NCBI RefSeq assembly: GCF_900129455.1
Contig: NZ_FQVU01000001.1
Span: forward strand, 372,001-436,000
Reading direction: 5' to 3'
Origin: Jatrophihabitans endophyticus
Lineage (GTDB): Bacteria; Actinomycetota; Actinomycetes; Mycobacteriales; Jatrophihabitantaceae
DNA length: 64,000 nucleotides
The notes beneath the pieces are model-generated. The model saw only the letters and a list, made by a program, of their open reading frames with translations, had not been told where the DNA came from and made no database searches. Positions 33,682 to 42,965 of this stretch are shown piece after piece (the first letter of the stretch is position 1; every line of letters begins with the position of its first letter). A program made the position numbers and the translations under genes.

Positions 33682-36600
33682 ACGACCGGCTGGTCGGACA
33701 CCGAGTCGGCGGACGTCGGCGGGAACAGGGCGACGGCGACGCCAGCCACGGTCAGCAGTGCCGGCCCGACCAGCCACGCTCCGCGCCGCCGGCGCAGCAG
33801 CGTCGCCACCGTGGCCGCCGCCGCGGCGGCCACCACACCCAGGCCGCCGAGCAGGACGAGACCCGCCACCGCCAGTGCCGCCAGCACGGCGCCGGCCGGC
33901 AGCCGTCCCTCACCTACGGCGGCGTGCGGCGACGGCAGGCGCGGGCGCAGCACGGCCAGGGCCAGCAGCGCGAGGACGCCGATGAATCCCAGCAGCAGCC
34001 CGACGAGGTACGAGCGCTGCGGCGCGAAGTGCAGCTGCACCGTCCCGGCCGCGTGCGCGGGCAGGACGAAGGCCTGCTGCCAACCGTCCACCGTCGTGGC
34101 GGTGAGCCGGTGACCGTCGAGTGTCGCCTGCCATCCGGCGTTCACGTTCTCGTGGACGACGAGCAAGGACCGCGGCCCGGCGCCCACGCGCACGGTGCGA
34201 TCCGTCCGCCCCCATTCCCGCACCGCCGCGGTGGTGTCCGCCGCGGCGGTCCCGGTCGCCGTGGCGCTGCCTGTCCCCGGCAGCGCGCTCGCGAGCGCGG
34301 GGGTGACCCCGGTCAGCGACACCGGGTCGGCGAGCTGCCCCCCGGTGAGCCGCAGCCGGTGCCGGCCGGCGTCGAGCGCGACCTCGTCGTCACCGCAGAC
34401 CGTGGCGGTCACCGCGGCGCCGGCGAGGACGTCCGCGGTCGGCGCAGTGACCCGAAGCGGGATCGTCCGCCCGTCGACGTCCAGAACGATCCCGCCGCCG
34501 CAGCTCGTGCTCACCGTCGAGCGCGGCCGCGCCGCCGGCAGGCGTGCCCCGGGCACCGAGACCTCGCCGACACCGACGGGCAGCGCGTGCACGGCACGGG
34601 TGACGGCATCGATGCCGTAGCGGCGGGCGACCTCGGTGACCTCGATGGTGACCCGGTCGGTGCGCATCGCGCGGGGCAGCCGGATCGTGCCGCCGGCGCC
34701 CACCGTCGCCCGGAACGCCTCCCCGCCGACGACGACGCGGACGGCCCGCACCCGCGACACCGGCGCGGCAGCGCTGGTCACCATGCGGACGGACCGCACC
34801 GTGCGGACCCCGGGCAGCCGCACGGTCAGGGACGGGGTGGCGTCCAACGTGCCGGCCGTCCAGGTCGTCCCGGGATCACCGTCGACGGCGGCCCCCGGCC
34901 GGACACGCGGGTCGGCCGTCTGACGCGACGAGGCCGTCGCTCGCAGCACCGCGCCCCGGTCGAGCATGCCGTCGAGCGTGCGAGACGGCCGCAGCCGCAC
35001 CGTCGCGCCCATGCGGTAGGACCGGGCCGCGGGCAGCACGACACTGCGGTCGAGGACGCGGTCCTCCTCCCCCGAGGCGGCCGCGTTCGCGTCGCACGCC
35101 ACGGCGTGGCCCACCGGCAGGCAGGTGGCCCGCTGCCCGGCGGCGACGTCGAAGGCCAGGGCGGCCGGCGCGCGGGGCGTCGTCACGTCGAGCGTGCGCT
35201 GCGCCTGGACGCCCGGCAGCCGCAGCGTCGCGATGCCCACCGCGGTGCCACGACCCGGCGTCGCCATGTCGAGCACGGTGATCCGCAGCGTGCGGGTGAC
35301 GCCCCGCGGGACCAGCAACGGCTGCTCGGTGCCGTTCGCCGCGACGTCGGAGTCCACGCTGCCGGTGTCCGTCGTGACCCGCACCCGCGACGGGTACTCG
35401 GACAGGCCCCGGGTGAAGGCCAGGCGGGTGCCGGTCAGGTCCTTCGCGGCGTCGAGGTCGACCTGCAGGTACTGCCCCACCGCACCGCGGTAGCTGGCAC
35501 TGAGCCACGAGGTCGTCCGGTCGTCGTCGAGAGCGGCGTACGGGCCGTTCGCGGGCGAGCGGTTGATCGGCGCGGTCACGTCGGCGCCCGAGGACGACGC
35601 CGCGACACCGGCGATGCCGACGAAACGCATGGTCGACAGCGCCGTCGTGCCGGTCGGGAGGTAGTCGTGCTCGGCGCGGGACAGCTCGAACGGCTGCCCG
35701 GCCGTCGTCGTCGCGGCAAGGTAGCCGGGCGTGCCGAACACGATCTCACGCCGCCGCACGCCGTCGTCGGCGACGAGAGGCGCGTCGGGCACCGCGGCCG
35801 CCGCGTCGCCGAACAGCACCGGACGGTCGGCCGCGAGACCACGGCGGACGAGGCCGGGCAGCGCGTCGGCCGATCCCGTCGCGGCGATCGCGGCCGACGC
35901 CGGGGTCACCTCGACCGGGCCGCGGTAGCCGTCGACCTCGTAGATCTGCACCGCCGGCCGGTCGCCGCCCGCGCCGTTGTCGGTCAGCAGGCCGGGGTAG
36001 CCCGAGCCGCCGAAGCGGGGCCCGAAGTGCGCCCGCTGCCGGAGCCCGGGCGACGTCGCCAGGGTGGCGTGGACGTAGGACAGCCGCGTCGCCTGCGACG
36101 AGCCGGTGTCGAGATCGTTGCGCACCACCACCCAGCGGATGCCGCTGCGGGCCAGCAGCGCCGCCAGCGTGGGATCGTCGGCGCCGCGGGCCAGGCGCTG
36201 CTCCACGGCGTCGAGCAGCCGGATGTATCCGGCCTGGGCGAGCGGCAGCTGGTTGCGCGCCGTCCACGGTGCGCTCGCCACCGGCTGCATCGGATCGTCG
36301 ATCGTGCTGCCCCACAGCATCGCGGGCGTGCCGGTGCCGGGGACGACGAGCGCGCGGTCCCGCGCGCCGTGCTGGGCCAGCCAGTCGGCGGCGGAGCTCC
36401 ACCACGACGGCTCGACGACGGTGCGTGGCTGCTGCACCATGCCGCCGGCGAAGACCGGCCCGACCGCGACCGCGCCGACGGCCAACCCCGCGACCACGGC
36501 CAGCGACCGCACCGTGCGCAGCGACAGCTCGACCCGTCCCCGCCGCAGCCCGGCGAGCGGTCGCCAACGACCGACGAGCGCCCCGACGCCGAGGGCGAGC

Positions 36601-37805
36601 GGCAACCGCAGCACCGGGTCGAACTTGTGGATGTTGCGGAACGCCGCCAGCGGGCCGTCGAGGAGGGTCTGCACCGGGTGGGCGAACGGCGACGTCAGCG
36701 CGCCCCGGTGGCCCACGCACAGCACGACGAGCCCCAGCACGAGGCAGCACGACAGGAACAGTCGGTGGCGCAGGTTGCGGCGGGCCAGGCCGGCGAGCCC
36801 CAGCGCGGCGACCGCGGTGGTGGCGAAGGTCGCTGCCGGGGCGACGACCAGCACCCACCCCGCGGGCCAGGTCGTCGGACCCAGGTACGCCTGCCAGTGG
36901 TCCACGCCGCGCAGCACCGCGACGAGCGAGTCGGGGCTGGTGGTGACGGCGCTCGACTCGATCCAGTCGAGGAAGGGCGGGCTGTACCGACCCAGCACCA
37001 CGAGCGGGAGCGCCCACCACGCGCACGCGAGCACCACCGCGAGGGCCCACCAGCGCAGCAGGGCCGCGCGCCGCGGGCCGCGGGCACGGGTGAGCAACCA
37101 CAGCGCCGGGACGGGCAGCACCGCCAGCGTGGCGGAGGCGTTGATGCCGCCGGCGAAGAGCAGGGCGACGCCCGAGAGCGCCGCCGCGCGCCGCGGTGAC
37201 CCACCCCGCGCGCCGTCGATGAGCGGCAGCAGCACCCACGGCGCCGCGGCCACGGGCAGCAGCTCGGCGGAGATCGAGAACAGCTCCGACAGCGTGCGCG
37301 GCGCGAGCGTGTAGGTCGCGGCGGCGGCCAGCCGTCCCCACGACGAGGTGATCGCCAACCGGCGTGCCACGCGGTACGCGCCGAGGAACGCGGCCAGGAC
37401 GATCAGCGTCTCCCAGCACCGTTGCGCCACCCATGCCGGCAGCCCGAGGGTGTGCGTGAGCAGGAAGAACGGCCCCATCGGGAACAGGTAGCCGTACGCC
37501 TGGTCCTGCAGCTGCCCGGCCGAGCCGACCGGATCCCACAGCGCGAGGGCCCGGTGCAGGAAGCGCGCCGGGTCGACGACGAGGTCCATCTTGGTGTCGG
37601 CCGCGACGCTGCCGGCGTCCTGCGAGAACACCGCCAACGTGATCGCGAGACACGCGGCGACGAGCCGCAGCCGCTCGACGACGGCCGCGGCGGCGGGCAC
37701 CCGGGCGGCCTCGCGCCCGCGCCCCGCAACGCTCGCCGCGAGGGGCGACGCACCACCGGCCGGCTCCCGCACCGCGGTGGCCGCGGACGGTTCAGCGGGT
37801 GGCAC
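33465..37805 (-). CDS. aftD: AftD-like alpha-(1->3)-arabinofuranosyltransferase (DUF3367)
   Basis: 1446 residues with a GTG start at 37805. The N-terminal half has many helices and the AftD signatures DTKMDLVVDPARFL and QDQAYGYLFPMGPFF. The C-terminal half is a long extracytoplasmic region with carbohydrate-binding-like beta domains (VTAPINRSPANGPYAALDD, ADPRVRPGAAVDGDPGTTW), then terminal helices. In mycobacteria AftD adds alpha-(1->3) arabinofuranose branches to arabinogalactan/lipoarabinomannan from decaprenyl-phospho-arabinose. Length and layout match. The 3' end overlaps the convergent acyltransferase by 217 bp. Confidence 0.85.
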   Translation of the reverse strand: MPPAEPSAATAVREPAGGASPLAASVAGRGREAARVPAAAAVVERLRLVAACLAITLAVFSQDAGSVAADTKMDLVVDPARFLHRALALWDPVGSAGQLQDQAYGYLFPMGPFFLLTHTLGLPAWVAQRCWETLIVLAAFLGAYRVARRLAITSSWGRLAAAATYTLAPRTLSELFSISAELLPVAAAPWVLLPLIDGARGGSPRRAAALSGVALLFAGGINASATLAVLPVPALWLLTRARGPRRAALLRWWALAVVLACAWWALPLVVLGRYSPPFLDWIESSAVTTSPDSLVAVLRGVDHWQAYLGPTTWPAGWVLVVAPAATFATTAVAALGLAGLARRNLRHRLFLSCCLVLGLVVLCVGHRGALTSPFAHPVQTLLDGPLAAFRNIHKFDPVLRLPLALGVGALVGRWRPLAGLRRGRVELSLRTVRSLAVVAGLAVGAVAVGPVFAGGMVQQPRTVVEPSWWSSAADWLAQHGARDRALVVPGTGTPAMLWGSTIDDPMQPVASAPWTARNQLPLAQAGYIRLLDAVEQRLARGADDPTLAALLARSGIRWVVVRNDLDTGSSQATRLSYVHATLATSPGLRQRAHFGPRFGGSGYPGLLTDNGAGGDRPAVQIYEVDGYRGPVEVTPASAAIAATGSADALPGLVRRGLAADRPVLFGDAAAAVPDAPLVADDGVRRREIVFGTPGYLAATTTAGQPFELSRAEHDYLPTGTTALSTMRFVGIAGVAASSSGADVTAPINRSPANGPYAALDDDRTTSWLSASYRGAVGQYLQVDLDAAKDLTGTRLAFTRGLSEYPSRVRVTTDTGSVDSDVAANGTEQPLLVPRGVTRTLRITVLDMATPGRGTAVGIATLRLPGVQAQRTLDVTTPRAPAALAFDVAAGQRATCLPVGHAVACDANAAASGEEDRVLDRSVVLPAARSYRMGATVRLRPSRTLDGMLDRGAVLRATASSRQTADPRVRPGAAVDGDPGTTWTAGTLDATPSLTVRLPGVRTVRSVRMVTSAAAPVSRVRAVRVVVGGEAFRATVGAGGTIRLPRAMRTDRVTIEVTEVARRYGIDAVTRAVHALPVGVGEVSVPGARLPAARPRSTVSTSCGGGIVLDVDGRTIPLRVTAPTADVLAGAAVTATVCGDDEVALDAGRHRLRLTGGQLADPVSLTGVTPALASALPGTGSATATGTAAADTTAAVREWGRTDRTVRVGAGPRSLLVVHENVNAGWQATLDGHRLTATTVDGWQQAFVLPAHAAGTVQLHFAPQRSYLVGLLLGFIGVLALLALAVLRPRLPSPHAAVGEGRLPAGAVLAALAVAGLVLLGGLGVVAAAAAATVATLLRRRRGAWLVGPALLTVAGVAVALFPPTSADSVSDQPVVQLGCWCAVVLAVVSATASWVPRVAPLPSPLTPRLPGARWAPRRKSGRSSPNHDTAATAVADPATRTNSSGA

Positions 37806-37897
37806 CCGGACAAGGTACCTAGCGTCGTTGTGGGTCGGTTACCCTGCCGTCACCCGGCGTTACGCCGGTCGACCGTGCCGATCCCGAGGTTGCCGCC

Positions 37898-39013
37898 GTG
37901 CCTGCTCCGACCGCCGATCGCCGGCGGATCTGCTTGCTGATGTGGCGCGACACCGACCACCCCGACGGCGGCGGGTCCGAGGTCTACGTCGAGCACATGG
38001 CCCGGTGGCTGGCGGCGCGCGGTCACGACGTCACGGTGGTCTGCGCCGCCCACGCGGCCGCGCCCGCGGACGAGCTCCGCGACGGGGTGCGGTTCCGGCG
38101 CCGCGGCGGCCGGTTGACCGTCTACCTGCACGGCCTGGCCTACCTGCTCGGTCGCGGTCGGCGCACCGACGTCGTCGTCGACGTCGCCAACGGCGTCCCG
38201 TTCTTCACACCGCTCGTCCGCCGCCGCGGCCTGCGCACCCTCGTCCATCACGTGCACCGCGAGCAGTGGCAGATCATCTTCCCGGGGCTGCGCGGCTCGA
38301 TCGGGTGGTGGATCGAGTCCCGCGTCGCCCCGGTCGTGTACCGGCGGGTGCCCTACATGACCGTCTCCGAGGCCAGCCGCGCCGACCTCGGTCGACTCGG
38401 CGTCGCCCCCGAGCGCATCCGCATCGTGCACAACGGCATCGACGTGCCCCACCCGTCGGCGCTGCGGGCGCGCAGCGCGACGCCGCGGGTGTGCGTCCTC
38501 GGCCGGCTCGTGCCGCACAAGCAGGTCGAGCACGCGCTCGAGACGGTCGCGTCGCTGCGGCACGCCATCCCCGACCTGCGGCTCGACGTCGTCGGCGACG
38601 GCTGGTGGTCGGCGCCGCTGCGCGACGCCGCCGAACGCGCCGGCGTGGACGACCTGGTGACCTTCCACGGCCACGTGTCCGACCGCGAACGCGACGCGCT
38701 GCTGGACTCCGCCTGGCTGCTGCTCGTGCCGTCGGTCAAGGAGGGGTGGGGCATCGTGATCATGGAGGCGGCGGCGCGCGGCGTCCCGGCGCTGGCCTAC
38801 GCGCACGCCGGCGGCGTGACCGAGGCGATCGTGGACGGCGAGACGGGCGTGCTCGTCGCCGATCGCCCGGCCCTGACGGCCGAGACGGCGCGGCTGCTCA
38901 CCGACACCGAGGCACGACTGGCGATGGGCAAGGCCGCGCGGGAGCGCGCACAGGACTTCGGCTGGACGGCGTCCTGCGCGGCGTTCGAGCGCTGGGTGCT
39001 GCAGGGCGAATGA
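37898..39013 (+). CDS. Glycosyltransferase family 4
   Basis: 371 residues with a GTG start at 37898, 92 bp from the divergent AftD-like start. GGGSEVYVEHMARWLAARGH is the acceptor-side Gly-rich loop, VLGRLVPHKQVEHAL and VPSVKEGWGIVIMEAAARG the C-terminal GT-B donor site. It would transfer a sugar from a nucleotide donor in the cytoplasm, probably onto a lipid carrier. First gene of a five-gene operon (37.9-42.8 kb). M. tuberculosis Rv0225 is a related-type neighbour. Confidence 0.9.
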   Translation: MPAPTADRRRICLLMWRDTDHPDGGGSEVYVEHMARWLAARGHDVTVVCAAHAAAPADELRDGVRFRRRGGRLTVYLHGLAYLLGRGRRTDVVVDVANGVPFFTPLVRRRGLRTLVHHVHREQWQIIFPGLRGSIGWWIESRVAPVVYRRVPYMTVSEASRADLGRLGVAPERIRIVHNGIDVPHPSALRARSATPRVCVLGRLVPHKQVEHALETVASLRHAIPDLRLDVVGDGWWSAPLRDAAERAGVDDLVTFHGHVSDRERDALLDSAWLLLVPSVKEGWGIVIMEAAARGVPALAYAHAGGVTEAIVDGETGVLVADRPALTAETARLLTDTEARLAMGKAARERAQDFGWTASCAAFERWVLQGE

Positions 39014-39044
39014 CGATCCCGCCCGACCTCCCCGGCGGTGCGCG

Positions 39045-40286
39045 ATGACGTACGGTTCACCGGTGCCGCAGGACCGCCACGCGCCCGTTCCGCGCGCGAC
39101 GCCGTCCGACGTGGTGGTCGTGGGTGGCTGCGGGCACGTCGGCCTGCCGTTGTCGGTGGCGCTGGCCGGCACCGGACTGGCCGTGACGGCGCTCGACATC
39201 GACGACGCCGCGGTGCGCACCGTGAACGGCGGCGAGCTCCCCTTCCTCGAACCGGCCGCCCTGCAGCCGATGCGCGACGCCCTCGCCGACGGGACGTTCC
39301 GGGCCACCACCGACGCGAGTGTGGTCGCCGACGCCGGTGTCGTCGTGATGGTGATCGGCACGCCGGTCGACGAGCACCTGAACCCGGACCCGTCGGCCGT
39401 CGGTGCGGCGCTCGCGCAGTCGCTGCCCTACCTGCACGACGGCCAGCTGCTGGTGCTGCGCAGCACCGTCTACCCCGGTGTCACCGCCAGCATCGAGCGG
39501 CAGCTCGACCGCGCCGGTCTCGACATCGACGTGGCCTTCTGCCCCGAGCGCATCGCCGAGGGCCGGGCCATGACCGAGCTGTACACGCTGCCGCAGCTCG
39601 TCGGCGCCCGCACCGACCGGTCCCGCAAGCGCGCGACCGCGCTGTTCGAGCGGCTCACCGCGACGATCGTCCCCGTCAGCCCCGAGGAGGCCGAGCTCGC
39701 GAAGCTGTTCACCAACACCTGGCGCTACCTCAAGTTCGCCGCGGCCAACCAGTTCTACGTGATGGCCAACGACCACGGCGTCGACTACGAACGGGTGCGG
39801 GCCGCGATCGTCCAGGACTACCCCCGCGCCGCCGACCTGCCGAGCGCGGGCTTCGCCGCCGGGCCGTGCCTGCTGAAGGACACCATGCAGCTGGCCGCGT
39901 TCGCCGACAACTCGTTCGTGCTCGGCCACGCCGCGATGCTCGTCAACGAGGGCCTGCCGATGTACGTGGTGTCGCGGCTGGAGCAGCGGCTCGACCTCGC
40001 CGACCTCACCGTGGGCATCCTCGGCATGGCGTTCAAGGCCGAGTCCGACGACGTGCGCGAGAGTCTGTCCTACAAGCTGCGCCGGCTGTTGCAGTTCCGG
40101 ACCGCCCAGGTGCTGTGCACCGACCCCTACGTCCGCACCGACCCGTCCCTCGTGCCGTTGGACGACGTCGTGTCCCGTGCCGACGTCCTGATCATCGCGG
40201 CGCCGCACCCGCAGTACCGCGAACTGGCGACCGACAAGGAGATCGTCGACGTGTGGGGTCTGCGCGGCGAAGGAACCCTCGTATGA
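39045..40286 (+). CDS. Nucleotide-sugar dehydrogenase (UDP-ManNAc/UDP-glucose dehydrogenase family)
   Basis: 413 residues from ATG 39045. The NAD motif GGCGHVGLPLS, MVIGTPVDE, RSTVYPGVT and the catalytic AAGPCLLKDT (Cys275) are all present, and the C-terminal domain has LGMAFKAESDDVRES. The enzyme oxidises a UDP- or other NDP-sugar C6 alcohol to a uronic acid in two NAD steps. The next gene starts within its stop (ATGA). It implies that the cluster makes an acidic sugar. Confidence 0.9.
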   Translation: MTYGSPVPQDRHAPVPRATPSDVVVVGGCGHVGLPLSVALAGTGLAVTALDIDDAAVRTVNGGELPFLEPAALQPMRDALADGTFRATTDASVVADAGVVVMVIGTPVDEHLNPDPSAVGAALAQSLPYLHDGQLLVLRSTVYPGVTASIERQLDRAGLDIDVAFCPERIAEGRAMTELYTLPQLVGARTDRSRKRATALFERLTATIVPVSPEEAELAKLFTNTWRYLKFAAANQFYVMANDHGVDYERVRAAIVQDYPRAADLPSAGFAAGPCLLKDTMQLAAFADNSFVLGHAAMLVNEGLPMYVVSRLEQRLDLADLTVGILGMAFKAESDDVRESLSYKLRRLLQFRTAQVLCTDPYVRTDPSLVPLDDVVSRADVLIIAAPHPQYRELATDKEIVDVWGLRGEGTLV

Positions 40287-41029
40287 GCCCCCGCGTGTCC
40301 GTGGTCATCCCGGCCTACGACGAGGGCAAGAGCATCGTGCCGGTGCTCGACCGCTTCTTCGAGGCCATCGAGTCCGAGTGCGAGGTCGTCGTCGTCGTCG
40401 ACTTCGCCGAGGACTCGACCTACCCGGTGCTGCTCGACTATGCCGCGAGCGAGCCGCGGCTGCGACCGTTGATCAGCGACTACGGTCGCGGCCCGGCACA
40501 CGCGATCCGTTACGGCTTCGACCACGCCGCGGCCGACGTCGTCGTCGTGACGATGGCCGACGGCTCGGACGACCCGCGGCAGGTGGACGAACTGGCGCGG
40601 CTCGTGGAGCGCGGCGTCGTCATCGCGGCCGCGTCCCGCTACGCGCCCGGCGGCCAGCAGGTCGGCGGCCCGTGGACCAAGCGGACGCTGTCCCGGCTCG
40701 CCGGGCGCTCCCTGCAGGCGTTCGTCAACGTCGGCACGCACGACGCCACCAACAGCTTCAAGGCCTACGACCGCAACTTCGTCCGCGAGGTCGGCATCTC
40801 CAGTCGGCACGGCTTCGAGATCGGCCTCGAGCTCACCGCGAAGGCGAAACGGCTCCGGTTGCCCGTGGCGGAGATCCCGACCATCTGGCTCGAACGCAGC
40901 GTCGGCATCAGCAACTTCAAGGTCGGCGCCTGGGTCCCGAAGTATCTGCGCTGGTACCGCTTCGCGTACGGCGGGAAACTCACCGTCGCCGAGATCCGCG
41001 CGCACGACGAGCAGCTGGGCGAGCGATGA
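40283..41029 (+). CDS. Glycosyltransferase family 2
   Basis: 248 residues from ATG 40283. VSVVIPAYDEGKSIVPVLDRF and VVVTMADGSDDPRQ (DxSDD acidic metal site) are typical of GT-A dolichol-phosphate-sugar synthase-like enzymes; NSFKAYDRNF and EIPTIWLERSVGISNFK support that branch. No membrane helices, so it acts on a lipid carrier or acceptor at the cytoplasmic face. Start and stop overlap its neighbours (ATGA on both sides). Confidence 0.9.
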   Translation: MSPRVSVVIPAYDEGKSIVPVLDRFFEAIESECEVVVVVDFAEDSTYPVLLDYAASEPRLRPLISDYGRGPAHAIRYGFDHAAADVVVVTMADGSDDPRQVDELARLVERGVVIAAASRYAPGGQQVGGPWTKRTLSRLAGRSLQAFVNVGTHDATNSFKAYDRNFVREVGISSRHGFEIGLELTAKAKRLRLPVAEIPTIWLERSVGISNFKVGAWVPKYLRWYRFAYGGKLTVAEIRAHDEQLGER

Positions 41030-41736
41030 CGCTCGACGGCGCGCGGCTCACCGACCTGTACCGGCATCGCTTCGGCGACGAGCAGGAGGCCCGCACCGAG
41101 CTGTGGCAGGTGCTGTGCCACGACTTCTTCCAGCGGTGGGTCGCGCCGACCGACACCGTCCTCGACGTCGCGGCGGGCCACTGCGAGTTCGCGAACGCGA
41201 TCGTCGCCGAGCGGCGGATCGCGCTGGATCTCAACCCCGCCGTGCGCGAGCACGCCGGCCCCGGCGTCGAGGCCGTCGTCGGCCGGTCGGACGCCGTCCC
41301 GCTCGCCGACGGCGAGGTCGACACCGCCTTCGTCAGCAACTTCTTCGAGCACGTCGACCGCGACACCATCCTGGCCACGCTGGTCGAGCTCCGCCGGGTG
41401 CTGCGCCCGGGCGGCCGGCTGCTGATCCTGCAGCCCAACATCCGCTTCTGCGCACGGGACTACTGGCAGTTCTTCGACCATGTCACGCCGGTCGACGACC
41501 GGGCGCTCGCCGAGGCCCTGGCCGCGACCGGGTTCGAGCTGCAGCACTGCATCCCCCGCTTCCTGCCCTACACCACCAAGGGCCGGCTGCCGGCCACGCC
41601 CGCGCTCGTCCGGCTGTACCTGCGGGTACCGGTGGCGTGGCGCGTGCTCGGCGCGCAGTCCTTCCTCGTCGCGACCACGACGGCGAGCACGCCCACGACG
41701 CCCGACCCGGAACCGGGCGAGCGAGAGGAACCCTGA
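41026..41736 (+). CDS. Class I SAM-dependent methyltransferase
   Basis: 236 residues from ATG 41026. Motif I reads VLDVAAGHCEFANAIV, then ALDLNPAVREHAGPG and FVSNFFEHVDRD, with LRRVLRPGGRLLILQPNIRF as post-motif I. It probably methylates a sugar or lipid-linked intermediate in this operon. The Pro/Thr-rich tail overlaps the next start (TGATG). M. tuberculosis Rv0224c is a similarly placed methyltransferase. Confidence 0.85.
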   Translation: MTLDGARLTDLYRHRFGDEQEARTELWQVLCHDFFQRWVAPTDTVLDVAAGHCEFANAIVAERRIALDLNPAVREHAGPGVEAVVGRSDAVPLADGEVDTAFVSNFFEHVDRDTILATLVELRRVLRPGGRLLILQPNIRFCARDYWQFFDHVTPVDDRALAEALAATGFELQHCIPRFLPYTTKGRLPATPALVRLYLRVPVAWRVLGAQSFLVATTTASTPTTPDPEPGEREEP

Positions 41737-42758
41737 TGCGGGTACTGGTCACCGGCTCGGCCGGCTTCATCGGCGGCTACCTCGTCCAACGGCTGCTCGC
41801 CGACGGGCACCAGGTCGTCGGCGTCGACAACTATTCGAAGTACGGCCCCGTCCGCAAGTCCTACGACGACCACCCGGCCTACGAGTTCACCGAGGGCGAC
41901 GTCCGCGACACCGACCTGCTCGTGAAGCTGCTCGACGGCTGTGACCACCTCGTGGCCGGTGCCGCGCTCATCGGCGGCATCTCCTACTTCCACACCTACG
42001 CCTACGACCTGCTCGCCGCGAACGAGCGCATCACCGCCTCGACCTTCGACGCCGCGATCGCCGCCCGACGCGACAGCCGGCTGCAGAAGATCACGGTGGT
42101 GAGCTCGTCGATGGTCTACGAGTCGGCCGACCGCTGGCCGTCCGTCGAGGGCGACGAGCGGCAGGTGCCCCCGCCGCAGTCGTCCTACGGCTTCCAGAAG
42201 CTGGCGTGCGAGTACTTCGCGCGCGCCGCATGGGACCAGTACGAGCTGCCCTTCACGATCGTGCGGCCGTTCAACTGCGTCGGCGTCGGCGAGCAGCGGG
42301 CGCTCGGTGACGTCGAGCTGCCCAGCGGGAACGTCACGCTGGCGATGAGTCACGTCGTCCCCGACCTCGTGCAGAAGGTGGCCAAGGGGCAGGACCCGCT
42401 CCACGTGCTCGGGGACGGCTCGCAGGTCCGGCACTACACCTACGGGGCCGACCTGGCCCGCGGCATCGCCACGGCGATGACCCACCCGCAGGCCCGCAAC
42501 GAGGACTTCAACCTCTCGACCGCACGCTCGACGACGGTCCTCGAGCTCGCGGCGTTGATCTGGCGGATGGTCAACGGCCCCGACCGCGCGCTGTCGGTCG
42601 TCCACGACGAGCCGTTCCGGCACGACGTCCAGCGTCGTGTCCCCGACGTGGCGAAGGCCCGGTCGGTACTCGGCTTCGAGGCGAGCACGTCGCTGGAGGA
42701 CATGCTGGCCGAGGTGGTGCCGTGGACCCTCGGCGCGATCGCCGCCGGCCTGGTGTGA
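41736..42758 (+). CDS. NAD-dependent sugar epimerase/dehydratase
   Basis: 340 residues from ATG 41736. The Rossmann motif TGSAGFIGGYL is at 6-16; VSSSMVYES carries the catalytic serine and SYGFQKLACE the Tyr-xxx-Lys pair; IVRPFNCVG and LGDGSQVRHYTY are substrate-side motifs of extended SDRs. It would epimerise or dehydrate a nucleotide sugar, likely the one oxidised by the dehydrogenase at 39045. Last gene of the operon; convergent with DUF2613, 15 bp away. Confidence 0.9.
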   Translation: MRVLVTGSAGFIGGYLVQRLLADGHQVVGVDNYSKYGPVRKSYDDHPAYEFTEGDVRDTDLLVKLLDGCDHLVAGAALIGGISYFHTYAYDLLAANERITASTFDAAIAARRDSRLQKITVVSSSMVYESADRWPSVEGDERQVPPPQSSYGFQKLACEYFARAAWDQYELPFTIVRPFNCVGVGEQRALGDVELPSGNVTLAMSHVVPDLVQKVAKGQDPLHVLGDGSQVRHYTYGADLARGIATAMTHPQARNEDFNLSTARSTTVLELAALIWRMVNGPDRALSVVHDEPFRHDVQRRVPDVAKARSVLGFEASTSLEDMLAEVVPWTLGAIAAGLV

Positions 42759-42773
42759 GGTCGAGCCTCGGGC

Positions 42774-42923
42774 TCAGCGGTCGCCGTAGGTGACGATCTG
42801 CCCCGCGTCGGCGGGGTTGTGGCTCGGTGCCGCGGTGTTGGAGGAGACGACGCCCCACGCCGCGAACGCGGCGAGCGTGGCACCGATGATGCCGGCCACC
42901 GCCGCCGAGATCCACTTGACCAT
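42774..42923 (-). CDS. DUF2613 small membrane protein
   Basis: 49 residues from ATG 42923, chosen because GGAGG lies 7 bp upstream; a longer start at 42956 exists. One helix (WISAAVAGIIGATLAAFAAWGVV) and a short polar tail ending IVTYGDR match DUF2613. In M. tuberculosis a DUF2613 gene (Rv0236A) lies beside aftD (Rv0236c), so its presence near an AftD-like gene here suggests a conserved link. Confidence 0.8.
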   Translation of the reverse strand: MVKWISAAVAGIIGATLAAFAAWGVVSSNTAAPSHNPADAGQIVTYGDR

Positions 42924-42965
42924 TCCGAGCCTCCACCGTCGTCTTCGAACGTCCATTACAACAGA

